DNA of 64,000 nucleotides from the NCBI RefSeq assembly GCF_007673235.1, contig NZ_VDZH01000005.1, positions 248,001 through 312,000 of the forward strand, in the 5' to 3' direction. Source of the DNA: Curtobacterium pusillum. GTDB taxonomy: Bacteria > Actinomycetota > Actinomycetes > Actinomycetales > Microbacteriaceae. The notes beneath the pieces are model-generated. The model saw only the letters and a program-made list of their open reading frames with translations. It was not told where the DNA came from and ran no database searches. Shown piece by piece: positions 51,059 to 59,010 of the stretch. The translations under genes were made by a program, and so were the position numbers. How positions within the stretch are numbered: position 1 is the stretch's first letter; every line of letters starts with the position of its first letter.

Positions 51059-52296
51059 CCGACGGTCCTACGCTGGCACCGATGTCCGAGGCGACCAAGA
51101 CGGCCGAGGCGCGTGGCGCGGAGAACGCACCATGCGCCTCCAGGCCGTCTCCCCGTTCGTTCCCGTGGGCCGTCCCTCCGGGCGCGAGCGACGACGACAT
51201 CCGCATCGGGCGGCGCCGCTGGTACACCGGCGCGGTGTTCGCGCTCCTCTGGCAGGTGCTCGAGATCATCGCCGTCTGGAGCGACGGGCGGAGCCTCCGG
51301 GCGCACGTCGTCTCGACCATCGCCCTCGCCGTCGTCTACGCGGCGTACCTGTTCGCGCCGGAGCTGATGTGGCGGCGGAGCCTGCGCGGCCGGGTCGTCG
51401 TCCTGGCCGGCGTCGCCCTGCTGGCGGGGCTGCTGCTGTTCGTCGTCGGACCCCTCGCCGTCTGGACCTGGCTGCTCGTCGCCGCACTGTCCGGGTTCGT
51501 CGCCGAACGGTTCTGGGTGGCCGGGGCGGTCGTGCTCGCGATCCTCGGCGCACAGTTCCTCGTCGCGGCGAGCACCGGATGGAACGCGGCGGTGAACAGC
51601 GGCATCCTGTTCGCCCCGGTCATCACCGTGTCCGTCGGGGCGTCGATGCTCTTCTTCGGCCGGCAGCGCGAGGCGGAGCAGCGACTCGGCGTCGCGCAGG
51701 ACGAGATCACCCGCCTCGCCGTGGTCGAGGAACGCGCACGGTTCTCCCGCGACCTGCACGACGTCCTCGGTCACTCGCTCACCGTCGTGGCGATGAAGTC
51801 CGAGCTCGCCGCACGGCTGGTCGACGTCGACCCGGCCCGGGCAAAGACCGAGATGCAGGACGTCGAACGGCTCTCCCGCGAGGCGCTGCAGGGCCTCCGG
51901 CGCGCGGTCAGCGGGTACCGTGAGGCCGATCTCGACGCCGAACTCGTGTCGGCGCGCGCGGCACTGGAAGCCGCGGCGATCGACGCGGTGCTCCCGACCG
52001 ACGGCGACGCGGCGGCCGACGACGTGCGGAGCCTGTTCGCGTGGGTGCTGCGCGAGGGCGTCACGAACGTGGTCCGCCACGCTGCCGCCAGCCGGGTCCG
52101 GGTCACGCTCACCCGGACCGCACTGACGATCGAGGACGACGGGACCGGGCTGCTCGACCCGGATGCCGCGTCCACCACTCCCGGCAACGGGCTGCGTGGG
52201 CTCCGGGAGCGCGCGGACGCCGTCGGGGCGACGCTGACCACCGGGACGAGCGACCTCGGCGGATTCCTGCTGCGGGTCGAGAGGAAGCGACGATGA
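51055..52296 (+). CDS. NarL/DesK-type sensor histidine kinase
   Basis: A 413-residue kinase with five to six membrane helices (about residues 55-200), then a HisKA_3 dimer domain with the phosphorylated histidine in FSRDLHDVLGHSLTVVAMK, an N box (LREGVTNVVRHAAASRV) and a G box (GNGLRGLRERADAVGA). The GTG at 51055 overlaps the permease stop (GTGA); an ATG nine codons later is an alternative. With the ABC genes it forms an exporter/sensor unit like Bacillus yvfRSTU, where the kinase senses the exported or damaging compound. Confidence 0.9.
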   Translation: MTDGPTLAPMSEATKTAEARGAENAPCASRPSPRSFPWAVPPGASDDDIRIGRRRWYTGAVFALLWQVLEIIAVWSDGRSLRAHVVSTIALAVVYAAYLFAPELMWRRSLRGRVVVLAGVALLAGLLLFVVGPLAVWTWLLVAALSGFVAERFWVAGAVVLAILGAQFLVAASTGWNAAVNSGILFAPVITVSVGASMLFFGRQREAEQRLGVAQDEITRLAVVEERARFSRDLHDVLGHSLTVVAMKSELAARLVDVDPARAKTEMQDVERLSREALQGLRRAVSGYREADLDAELVSARAALEAAAIDAVLPTDGDAAADDVRSLFAWVLREGVTNVVRHAAASRVRVTLTRTALTIEDDGTGLLDPDAASTTPGNGLRGLRERADAVGATLTTGTSDLGGFLLRVERKRR

Positions 52297-52919
52297 CCGA
52301 GACGATCCGGGTGCTGCTCGCCGACGACCAGGCGCTCGTCCGGGGTGCCCTGGCGTCCCTGCTGTCGCTCGAGCGGGACATCGAGGTCGTCGCCCAGGTT
52401 GCCCGCGGCGACGAGGTCCTCGAGGCGGCACGGTCCTCGCGCGCCACCGTCGCCCTGCTCGACGTCGAGATGCCCGGCGCCGACGGCCTCACCGCCGCCG
52501 CTGCCCTCGCCCGCTCGCTGCCCACCTGCCGATCGCTCATCGTGACCACGTTCGGCCGGCCCGGGTACCTCCGCCGTGCGCTGGAGGCCGGGGCCGCGGG
52601 GTTCGTCGTGAAGGACACCCCCGCCGAACAGCTCGCCGACGCCGTCCGTCGCGTCGCCGGTGGGTTCCGAGTCGTCGACCCCGTGCTCGCCGCGGAGTCC
52701 CTCGCCGCCGGCCCGTCCCCGCTCACCCCGCGGGAGACCGACGTGCTCATCGCCTTCCGGACGGCGCCGACCGTGGCCGGGATCGCCGGGTCCCTGCACC
52801 TGTCCGAAGGCACAGTCCGCAATCACCTGTCGTCGGCGATCGGGAAGACCGCCGCGCGCAACGCGACCGAGGCGCTCCGGGTCGCCGCGGACAACGGCTG
52901 GCTCCTGGGGACGGCGTAG
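52293..52919 (+). CDS. NarL/DesR-type response regulator
   Basis: A 208-residue regulator. The receiver has LLADDQALVRG, the phosphorylated Asp in ALLDVEMPGADG and the conserved Lys in GFVVKDTP. The LuxR helix-turn-helix is LTPRETDVLIAFRTAP and LHLSEGTVRNHLSSAIGK. Its ATG overlaps the kinase stop (ATGA), so it should be its partner and probably controls the upstream exporter. Confidence 0.93.
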   Translation: MTETIRVLLADDQALVRGALASLLSLERDIEVVAQVARGDEVLEAARSSRATVALLDVEMPGADGLTAAAALARSLPTCRSLIVTTFGRPGYLRRALEAGAAGFVVKDTPAEQLADAVRRVAGGFRVVDPVLAAESLAAGPSPLTPRETDVLIAFRTAPTVAGIAGSLHLSEGTVRNHLSSAIGKTAARNATEALRVAADNGWLLGTA

Positions 52920-52929
52920 CCTTGCCCGT

Positions 52930-53250
52930 GTGCTCCGTCGTGTCGTCCCCGTATTCGTCCTCGGCATCGCCGCGGTCCTGACGCTCACCGGCTGCGGTGC
53001 GCACGACTCCACCGGGCAGGTCTCCGTGACCGTGTCGGCCAACGCGGCGGACCACCCTTACGAGGTGAAGGTCTTCGCGTCCACCGGCAAGCTCTCCGAG
53101 CACCAGCGGGTGTTCCCGGGCGGCACCGCGAACTTCGCGGGGGTCCCCCTCGGCGAGGTCACCGTGCGGGCGAACGACCTCTGCCCGCAGAAGACGACGG
53201 TGTCGAACGACGAGGTGGCTGCCGTGACGTTGACGACGACAGGCTGCTGA
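52930..53250 (+). CDS. small lipoprotein
   Basis: A 106-residue protein with a lipoprotein signal (VVPVFVLGIAAVLTLTGCG, lipobox LTGC) and a mature beta-rich part (VSVTVSANAADHPYEVKVF). The mature domain is short and of unknown type. It begins at a GTG ten bases after the response-regulator stop, so it may be co-transcribed and act at the membrane with the exporter (inference). Confidence 0.7.
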   Translation: MLRRVVPVFVLGIAAVLTLTGCGAHDSTGQVSVTVSANAADHPYEVKVFASTGKLSEHQRVFPGGTANFAGVPLGEVTVRANDLCPQKTTVSNDEVAAVTLTTTGC

Positions 53251-53343
53251 CGGCTGGCACCGTGCATTGGCTGTCCCGTGGTCTGCTCGGTAGGGTCGTC
53301 CCCGGTAGCTGGAGATGGAACAGTTCTCTGAGCGCCGACTCGA

Positions 53344-53369
53344 GAAACCCACGCGTGAGCGTGGGTTTC
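53344..53369 (+). terminator. intrinsic-type terminator after the lipoprotein gene
   Basis: GAAACCCACGC at 53344-53354 pairs exactly with 53359-53369 around GTGA, and the descending arm ends in TTTC. It separates the exporter operon from the toxin-antitoxin-chaperone locus. The stretch 53251-53343 begins with a partial GCTGGCACCGTGC repeat and has no gene. Confidence 0.7.
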
Positions 53370-53466
53370 TGCGTTGCGCCGGGGTGTGAGGCCGAACGCT
53401 TGGCGCGCGACGCGGGAACCGTCATGGCTAAGCGGCTGAACGATCACGAGTGTCAGTCGGTCACCC

Positions 53467-53478
53467 TATGATTCGATC
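53467..53478 (+). promoter_or_regulatory. -10 element of the TAC operon, leaderless start
   Basis: TATGAT at 53467-53472 is a near-consensus -10. The expected transcription start coincides with the ATG at 53479, so the first gene is probably translated from a leaderless mRNA. No convincing -35 is seen. Confidence 0.5.
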
Positions 53479-53922
53479 ATGCGAGGGGACTACCGACGGG
53501 GGAGTGATTCGAGGTGCTGCCACCCAGAGGGCGCACCATATGACTGGCAACACGAAGAACGGGACACCCATCCGTCCGTGGTTGCCCTCGATCGCTGGCT
53601 GTCGACACTTGCGCCGTTCTCGCGAAATCATGAGGAGGGCGAGATCGATGACCTCTTCGAGGCGGCCGCAGCAGGTTCGCTCTGGGACTCAGGCGATGCG
53701 TCGACTCCGATTAAGCCCGTGTTCGAGGATCCTGAGATCTACGAGCTTCGCCGGACGGCACTTAACAAGAAGCTCAGGTTCTACCACGCAGAACCGGAGC
53801 GTGACTCCACCAAGCTCGTCGCCCTACACCGTCACATCAAGGTCGACGGACCTTCGCAGCAGGTCGAGATCGAAGGCGCCGCCGACTTGTACGACGAAGT
53901 TCGAGAGCGCGCAGGCTGGTAG
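53479..53922 (+). CDS. probable HigB/RelE-superfamily toxin of a TAC system
   Basis: A 147-residue protein. The C-terminal 65 residues fit the HigB/RelE-fold pattern: DPEIYELRR (strand with ELR, 85-92), NKKLRFYHAEP (96-106), KLVALHRHIK (112-121), then a helix (ADLYDEVRERAG). The first 80 residues are unusual, acidic and partly helical. HigB toxins are ribosome-dependent mRNA endonucleases. It stands first, directly before an XRE antitoxin and a SecB-like chaperone, the gene order of the Mycobacterium tuberculosis Rv1955-Rv1956-Rv1957 TAC locus. Base composition is visibly less GC-rich than around it. The ATG at 53479 suits the promoter; a GTG at 53578 is an alternative. The toxin call is moderately firm. 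Confidence 0.6.
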   Translation: MRGDYRRGSDSRCCHPEGAPYDWQHEERDTHPSVVALDRWLSTLAPFSRNHEEGEIDDLFEAAAAGSLWDSGDASTPIKPVFEDPEIYELRRTALNKKLRFYHAEPERDSTKLVALHRHIKVDGPSQQVEIEGAADLYDEVRERAGW

Positions 53923-53929
53923 CGCGTAT

Positions 53930-53963
53930 ACAACTCGCAGGTTGTCCCGCTACTATCGTCCTC
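53930..53963 (+). promoter_or_regulatory. internal promoter with inverted repeat before the antitoxin
   Basis: TACTAT at 53951-53956 is a good -10 and its start point falls at the antitoxin ATG (53964), again leaderless. ACAAC (53930-53934) and GTTGT (53941-53945) form a small inverted repeat in the -35 area, a plausible binding site for the XRE antitoxin. A second promoter lets antitoxin and chaperone exceed the toxin. Confidence 0.5.
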
Positions 53964-54395
53964 ATGTCTGCCGCCCTTGACTTCCTCACGTCACGCCTTG
54001 GCCTGCGCATGGCCCGTGCTCGAGGCAAGATTTTGGCCAGCCAGGACCGACGGCTGAAGTCGAGGTTGATTGAGCTGCGACGCGCCAGCAATCTCACCCA
54101 GAACGACGTTGCCGAGCTGATCGGCGTGACGCAGCAGGCCGTTCAAAAGTTCGAGCGATACGACTCCGATCCCAAGGCTTCCACTCTTCGTCGCTACGCG
54201 AACGCAGTCGGCGCCATCGTCGAGCATCAGGTAGTTCGTGATGTCGGTCAGTCGATCGAGCTCGCTGGTCCGTCGACGTGGAAGACCTCGGGGCAATCAG
54301 TCACGATCGTCCAGACTGGTCCTCGACCTTCGATCAGTCACGCGCAGAACGAGTGGACCACGATGAAGCGCACTGACTTCGCGCTGGCGGGTTAG
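53964..54395 (+). CDS. XRE-family antitoxin with C-terminal extension (HigA-like)
   Basis: A 143-residue protein. Residues 31-86 are a helix-turn-helix (LIELRRASNLTQNDVAELIG, VTQQAVQKFERYDSDP, STLRRYANAVGA). About 55 residues follow (VRDVGQSIEL... NEWTTMKRTDFALAG) with an exposed tryptophan (131) and low predicted structure. In known TAC systems the antitoxin carries such a chaperone-addiction tail that makes it aggregate or be degraded unless the SecB-like protein binds it. The stop is two bases before the next ATG. An HTH antitoxin here is firm; the addiction role of the tail is inference. Confidence 0.8.
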   Translation: MSAALDFLTSRLGLRMARARGKILASQDRRLKSRLIELRRASNLTQNDVAELIGVTQQAVQKFERYDSDPKASTLRRYANAVGAIVEHQVVRDVGQSIELAGPSTWKTSGQSVTIVQTGPRPSISHAQNEWTTMKRTDFALAG

Positions 54396-54397
54396 GG

Positions 54398-54832
54398 ATG
54401 TCGTACTCGCTTGATTCAGCCGACATCGAGGCCGTTCAGGCGCTCGTCGCTCACTCGACGCTGTCGAGTATCGAACAGTACGAGTTGCACGCGCGTCGCG
54501 AGCAAGCCGAGAGCCCGAAGGATGCGGCCGAGGTATCGATCGCCGTGCAGCAACGTCTGGACGAAACGAGCTTCGGAATCCGACTCAACGCCGACATCCG
54601 ACTCGGGGTAGGAACCATCTCCGCGAGCGTTGCTGGCGAGTATGAGCTGGCAGACGGCTATCAACCGACGGCTCGCACACTGCAACTCTTTGCCAACGAG
54701 GTTGGCGTGATGACCGTGTTTCCCTTCCTGCGGGAGGCGGTGTCCACGATGAGCATTCGAGTGTTCGGGCAAGCTCTCATGCTGCCGACGATTGAGCGAG
54801 GCCAGATCGCACTTGACGTCGACGAGCAGTAG
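54398..54832 (+). CDS. SecB-like chaperone of the TAC system
   Basis: A 144-residue protein. After a helical N-terminus, residues 60-83 form beta strands (FGIRLNADIRLGVGTISASV). The hallmark SecB segment is present: FANEVGVMTVFPFLREAVST at 98-117, where SecB has a P-x-LFPYaRe core, followed by the late strand LMLPTIERGQI. No general SecB pathway exists in actinobacteria, so a SecB-like gene next to an XRE antitoxin strongly suggests a dedicated TAC chaperone, as for M. tuberculosis Rv1957. It probably binds the antitoxin tail during its synthesis. It is coupled to the antitoxin gene, with only two bases between. Confidence 0.75.
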   Translation: MSYSLDSADIEAVQALVAHSTLSSIEQYELHARREQAESPKDAAEVSIAVQQRLDETSFGIRLNADIRLGVGTISASVAGEYELADGYQPTARTLQLFANEVGVMTVFPFLREAVSTMSIRVFGQALMLPTIERGQIALDVDEQ

Positions 54833-54856
54833 GTAAGCTGTGGCGTCGCGGACGAC

Positions 54857-55681
54857 TCAGCCGCCTCTGAACTCCGCACGCCCCGACCGCCGCAACGTCT
54901 CGTGCGGACTCTCCCCGAACCGCCGCCGGTAGGCCGCCGCGAACCGCCCGAGGTGCGCGAACCGCCACGCCCGCGCGATGTCACCGACGGTCACGAGCCG
55001 GTTCCGTCGGGCGGCGAGCTCGAGGTGCACCCGGTCGAGCCGGACCTCCCGCAGGTACCGCATCGGTGTGACCGCGAGCCGCCGGCGGAAGAGGTCCTGC
55101 AGCCCGCGTTCGCTGAGGTCCGCCGCCGCCGCGACGTCCGCGACCGTGAGGTCGTCGCCCGCATGGTCGTGCACGAACCGGATCGCCCGGCGGAGCCGGT
55201 GTTCGACGTCCGATCGCGACCGGGTGAAGGTCGAGAGCACGACGGTCGCGACGCGCCGGTTCAGCACGGCCCGTCCGGCACCGTCGAGCGTGGGGTCGAG
55301 GATGCGGTCGGTGACCTCGTTCAACAGGGTGAGGAGGGGTTCCACGCCGGGGTCCGCGGGTGCGGGCTGCACGAACTCCGAGAGTTCGTCGCCGTCGCCC
55401 AGCACCGCCGGGGCGATGTGCAGCAGCGTCATGGCGGTCGCGTCGGTGTCGAACGCGTAGGCGACCGGTGCGGAGAGCATCATCGGGCGGCCGGCCTCGA
55501 CCTCCCACTCGCTCCCGTCGTCGGCGGTCAGCGTCGCGTGCCCGTCGGCGAGCACGAAGACGACGTGGTCGGGACGGGGGCCGATCGTGCCGGACTGCGG
55601 GCCGTCGGTGCGGATCTTCCGCAGGGAGACCTCGTCGTCGCCACCGGTGACGTAGTCGAACGTCTGCTCGGACGACGTCAT
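54857..55681 (-). CDS. AraC-family transcriptional regulator
   Basis: A 274-residue regulator. The N-terminal cupin-like sensor region is followed by an AraC DNA-binding domain (RRAIRFVHDHAGDDLTVADVA, LSERGLQDLFRRRLAVTPMRYLREVRL and the second helix-turn-helix FAHLGRFAAAYRRRFGESP). The ATG at 55681 has GGAGGG upstream. Its sensor half resembles the AraC_binding_2 type. It converges with the TAC locus; its target is not evident. Confidence 0.92.
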   Translation of the reverse strand: MTSSEQTFDYVTGGDDEVSLRKIRTDGPQSGTIGPRPDHVVFVLADGHATLTADDGSEWEVEAGRPMMLSAPVAYAFDTDATAMTLLHIAPAVLGDGDELSEFVQPAPADPGVEPLLTLLNEVTDRILDPTLDGAGRAVLNRRVATVVLSTFTRSRSDVEHRLRRAIRFVHDHAGDDLTVADVAAAADLSERGLQDLFRRRLAVTPMRYLREVRLDRVHLELAARRNRLVTVGDIARAWRFAHLGRFAAAYRRRFGESPHETLRRSGRAEFRGG

Positions 55682-55808
55682 GGCATCCCTCCGATCGGCG
55701 TTCGGCGCGCCGGGTCCGGCGGGCCACCGAACGCTACCGCGGGGCGCAGGCACACGCGAGTCCCCCGTCCACGTCGCGAGACGAGGCAAGCGAGCACATG
55801 AACCGAGA

Positions 55809-56426
55809 TCACGACGGGTCGGGCACCCCGTCCCACACATCCGCGTGCCGCGACAGCACCGTCCACCGGGACACCGGCCACGTCGTCAGGAACGCTCGCC
55901 CGACGACGTCCGACACCGGCACGGTCCCGTGCGCGCGGGAGTCCGCGGACTCGTACCGGTTGTCACCCATCACCCAGAGCTGCCCCTTCGGCACGGTGAC
56001 CGAGAAGTCCTGCAGTGAGACGCGGTCGGACCCCGGCTGGAGCACGACGTACGACTCGTCGACGGGGTGGCCGTTCACCGACAGCCGTCCCTGGGTGTCG
56101 CAGCACGAGACGGTGTCGCCCGGCAGCCCGATGACCCGCTTGATGAGGTCGTCGCCCTGCCCGGGGCCGAGCCACCCGCCCGGGTCCTGGAACACCACGA
56201 CGTCGCCGCGCCTGACCGGCACGACACCCGGCACGAGTTCGTTGACGAGCACACGGTCCCCGATCAGGAGCGTGTTCTCCATCGACGCCGACGGGATGTA
56301 GAACGACCGGACGAGGTACGCCTTCACCAGGAACGACGCCAGCAACGCCGCGACCACGATGATCACGAGGTCGCGCAGGAACTTCCACCCGGGGCGCTTG
56401 CGCACCGGCACGGTCTGCTCGCTCAA
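55809..56426 (-). CDS. lepB: signal peptidase I
   Basis: A 205-residue S26 protease with an N-terminal membrane anchor (RDLVIIVVAALLASFLVKAY). The catalytic serine block is FYIPSASMENTLLIGD, the catalytic lysine lies in DDLIKRVIGLPGDTV, and the box E region is WVMGDNRYESADSR. It starts with a TTG at 56426 that overlaps the stop of the upstream membrane gene (TTGA). It removes Sec and Tat signal peptides such as those of the secreted proteins in this window. Confidence 0.92.
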   Translation of the reverse strand: MSEQTVPVRKRPGWKFLRDLVIIVVAALLASFLVKAYLVRSFYIPSASMENTLLIGDRVLVNELVPGVVPVRRGDVVVFQDPGGWLGPGQGDDLIKRVIGLPGDTVSCCDTQGRLSVNGHPVDESYVVLQPGSDRVSLQDFSVTVPKGQLWVMGDNRYESADSRAHGTVPVSDVVGRAFLTTWPVSRWTVLSRHADVWDGVPDPS

Positions 56427-56989
56427 TGCGTCAGCACCACCTTCACGAACCCGATGACGAAGGCGACCGCGGCGAGCACGATGCCGCCCCAGAGGCCGAG
56501 GAAGGTCGGACGCTTCCCGCTGAACCGCTGCATGAACACGCCGACCATGCCGATGCGGACGGCCAGGATCACGAGCGCGGCGGTCTGCGCCCACGGTGCC
56601 GGGATCCACCCGATCCACGCCGCGGCGTAGAGCACCGCAGGGATCAGGCCGGACGTCGCGATCGGGTTGGCGTTGCGCACGATGGTGGCCACCGATTCGC
56701 GGCGAGCGTCGTCCGTCTCGGAGTCGTCGGCGCCGAACCCGTGCGCGACGAGGTGCGAGAGGACGTGCGCCAGGTACGTCAGCACCGCGGTCGCGAGCAC
56801 GGCCCACACGGCCGAGCCGTGGTGGATCGCCTGCGGGTCGACGGCGATGGCCGCGGCGAGCACCGTGATGTTGCCGTAGATGTACGACGACATGCGGTCG
56901 CGCATCTGTTCGACGGGGAACTCGGACGGGTCCGGACGGCCGCCGCGGCGACCGCGTGGCCGGTCGGGCAGACGTCGTGTGCGTGGCAT
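56423..56989 (-). CDS. integral membrane protein, unknown function
   Basis: A 188-residue protein. A basic N-terminus (RRLPDRPRGRRGG) is followed by about four to five membrane helices (ITVLAAAIAV, AVWAVLATAVLTYLAHVL, LIPAVLYAAAWIGW, AALVILAVRIGMVGV, GIVLAAVAFVIGFVKVV). I do not recognise the family. Its stop overlaps the lepB start, so the two are co-translated; a role near the secretion machinery would be a guess. Confidence 0.7.
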   Translation of the reverse strand: MPRTRRLPDRPRGRRGGRPDPSEFPVEQMRDRMSSYIYGNITVLAAAIAVDPQAIHHGSAVWAVLATAVLTYLAHVLSHLVAHGFGADDSETDDARRESVATIVRNANPIATSGLIPAVLYAAAWIGWIPAPWAQTAALVILAVRIGMVGVFMQRFSGKRPTFLGLWGGIVLAAVAFVIGFVKVVLTH

Positions 56990-57100
56990 CCCTCCATCTT
57001 GGCCCTGTCCCGGCGCGCTCCGCCGACAGGACACCGGGTGCGATGCCAAGCTGGGCGCGTCGGCGCACCGCTGCGACGACCCCGACTGGAGGCACGACCC

Positions 57101-57877
57101 ATGTCCCACAGACCCCTCGCCCTGGTGACCGGTGTCGGTCGACGAGCCGGGATCGGCGCCGCGATCGCGGCGCGGTTGGCGACCGACGGCTGGGACCTGG
57201 CCATCTCGTGGTGGGGCCCGTACGACGCCCGCGTCCACGGTGCGGCCGATCCGGACGGCGTCGACTCCGTCGTCGCCGAGTGCGAGCACGCGGGCGCACG
57301 CGTGACGCGCCTCCCGGTCGACCTGGCGGACCCGGAACAGGCGGCCGCGCTCGTGGGCCGCGCCGAGGCGGAGGCCGGCGCGCCCGTCACGGCGATCGTG
57401 ATGTCGCACTGCGAGTCGGTGGACTCCGACTTCGAGACCACCACGCTCGAGTCGTTCGACCGGCACATGGCCGTCAACGTGCGGGCGCCGTTCTTGCTCG
57501 TCCAGGCGTACGCCGCACGCCTGCGGGCGGGGGCACCAGCGCCGGAGGACCGTCGACGCGTGATCGCGCTCACGAGCGACCACGTCGCGTTCAACCTGCC
57601 GTACGGCACGAGCAAGGGCGCGCTCGACCGCTTGGTCGTCGGGGCCGCGCAGGAGCTCGCGGACGTGCACGTCAGCGCGAACCTCGTCAACCCGGGGCCG
57701 AACGACACCGGGTGGATGACCGAGGAGATCCGGCAGTCGGCGATCGCGCAGACCCCGGGCGGGCGCCCGTCGATGCCGAGCGACACCGCAGCGCTGGTCG
57801 GGTTCCTCTGCGGGCCGGACGGCGGGTGGGTGAACGGGCAGCTCCTGAAGTCCGACGGCGGGTTCAGCGCGAAGTAG
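57101..57877 (+). CDS. short-chain dehydrogenase/reductase
   Basis: A 258-residue SDR. The nucleotide-binding pattern is ALVTGVGRRAGIGAAIA, Asp of LPVDLADP binds the adenine or ribose, the active-site serine lies in VIALTSDHVAF, and the Y-x-x-x-K motif is YGTSK. It resembles FabG/3-ketoacyl reductase-type SDRs of unknown substrate. A CTGGAGGCACGACCC copy of a recurring motif lies just before the ATG. Confidence 0.88.
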   Translation: MSHRPLALVTGVGRRAGIGAAIAARLATDGWDLAISWWGPYDARVHGAADPDGVDSVVAECEHAGARVTRLPVDLADPEQAAALVGRAEAEAGAPVTAIVMSHCESVDSDFETTTLESFDRHMAVNVRAPFLLVQAYAARLRAGAPAPEDRRRVIALTSDHVAFNLPYGTSKGALDRLVVGAAQELADVHVSANLVNPGPNDTGWMTEEIRQSAIAQTPGGRPSMPSDTAALVGFLCGPDGGWVNGQLLKSDGGFSAK

Positions 57878-57934
57878 GCGCGCGCGCACGTAGCCCGTCG
57901 ATCGCTCGGTGACCGGGGAGACTCGGAACGACTT

Positions 57935-58031
57935 CGCCGCTGTCGTACGACGACCACCGTGTCGCACCCGCGCGCGTGCAACTGTTGCGCGCGCGGACCA
58001 GCGTCATGACCGACGTCGTACGACATCGGCG
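57935..58031. repeat. 97-bp inverted-repeat element
   Basis: The ends 57935-57952 and 58014-58031 are inverted 18-bp arms with one mismatch, each centred on GTCGTACGAC. In the middle a smaller stem of GCGCGC with GCAAC/GTTGC pairs around 57980. It lies between the SDR and VOC genes, in a 228-bp gap with no gene. Confidence 0.6.
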
Positions 58032-58069
58032 TTGTCGCATGCCCGCATGCCGGTACACTCGAGCGTTTA

Positions 58070-58083
58070 GTTGACGCGTCAAC
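58070..58083. promoter_or_regulatory. 14-bp palindromic operator
   Basis: GTTGACGCGTCAAC is a perfect palindrome 22 bp before the ATG of the VOC dioxygenase gene. Regulators of the MarR or TetR type commonly bind such sites near aromatic ring-cleavage genes; no regulator gene lies adjacent. Confidence 0.55.
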
Positions 58084-58105
58084 CATTTCGGCGCACACTG
58101 GTGAC

Positions 58106-58975
58106 ATGCACACGCAGGACCTCCTCGCCGCCGACACCGGGATGGGCGCGGTCACGCTCCGGGTCGCGAACCTCGACCGGATGATCGGGTACTACCGCGA
58201 GGGCGTCCAGCTCTCCCTCCTGTCGAACGAGGGCGGTGTCGCCGTGCTCGGTCGTGGCGCCACGCCGATCGTCATCCTCGAGCACGCGCCGTCGATGCAG
58301 CACGCCGGCCCGCACGACGCCGGGCTGTTCCACACCGCGATCCTGTTCGACACGAAGGCCGACCTCGCTGCAGCCCTGTACTCCGTCGCGACGAAGTACC
58401 CGCAGACGTTCACCGGCAGCGCCGACCACCTGGTGAGCAATGCGTTCTACTTCACGGACCCGGAAGGGAACGGCGTCGAGCTGTACTGGGACCGCGACCG
58501 CACCGAGTGGTCGTGGACGCACGGCATGGTCGACATGGCCACGATCTTCGTCGACCCGAACGAGTTCCTGCGGGAGAACCTGACGTCCGCCGCGCTCGAC
58601 GGTGCGGCCGTCGCTCCGGGACGCGTCGGCCACGTGCACCTCTCCGTCGGCGACGTCGCCACCGCGAAGGAGTTCTACGTCGACCAGCTCGGCTTCGCCA
58701 CCACCGCGGGCTGGGGTGAGGCGTTGTTCGTCAGCGCCGGCGGCTACCACCACCACATGGCGATGAACACGTGGAACTCCCGCGGTGCCGGGCGCCGCCA
58801 GCTCGCGCTCGGCCTCGGGCTGGTCCGCATCGAGGTCCCGGCCGCCGACGACCTCGGGGCACTGGTCGCGCGCATGCACGACACCGGGGTGCAGACCGCG
58901 GACGACGGCCGGACCGTCGCGTTCGAGGACCCGTGGGCGAACCGCATCGAGGTCACGGCGCCGGGTCGGGGCTGA
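58106..58975 (+). CDS. two-domain VOC family dioxygenase (catechol 2,3-dioxygenase-like)
   Basis: A 289-residue protein of two glyoxalase/VOC modules (about 10-130 and 170-285). Metal-ligand candidates are present: GLFHTAILFD and EGNGVELYWDR in module 1, GRVGHVHLSVGDV, GYHHHMAMNTW and NRIEVTAP in module 2. It is close to type I extradiol dioxygenases that open catechol rings; the substrate is unknown. The palindrome at 58070 is its likely operator. Confidence 0.88.
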   Translation: MHTQDLLAADTGMGAVTLRVANLDRMIGYYREGVQLSLLSNEGGVAVLGRGATPIVILEHAPSMQHAGPHDAGLFHTAILFDTKADLAAALYSVATKYPQTFTGSADHLVSNAFYFTDPEGNGVELYWDRDRTEWSWTHGMVDMATIFVDPNEFLRENLTSAALDGAAVAPGRVGHVHLSVGDVATAKEFYVDQLGFATTAGWGEALFVSAGGYHHHMAMNTWNSRGAGRRQLALGLGLVRIEVPAADDLGALVARMHDTGVQTADDGRTVAFEDPWANRIEVTAPGRG

Positions 58976-59010
58976 CCGCTGCCCGCACGGGCACTGAGTT
59001 CTCGGCCTGA

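Noticed and set aside
53315..53389. 24-codon frame beginning MEQFSERR after the lipoprotein gene
   Set aside because: Most of it is the terminator hairpin at 53344-53369 and the ribosome site is poor.
53251..53478. tRNA or attachment site at the edge of the TAC locus
   Set aside because: No cloverleaf can be drawn, no integrase is near and no flanking direct repeat was found.
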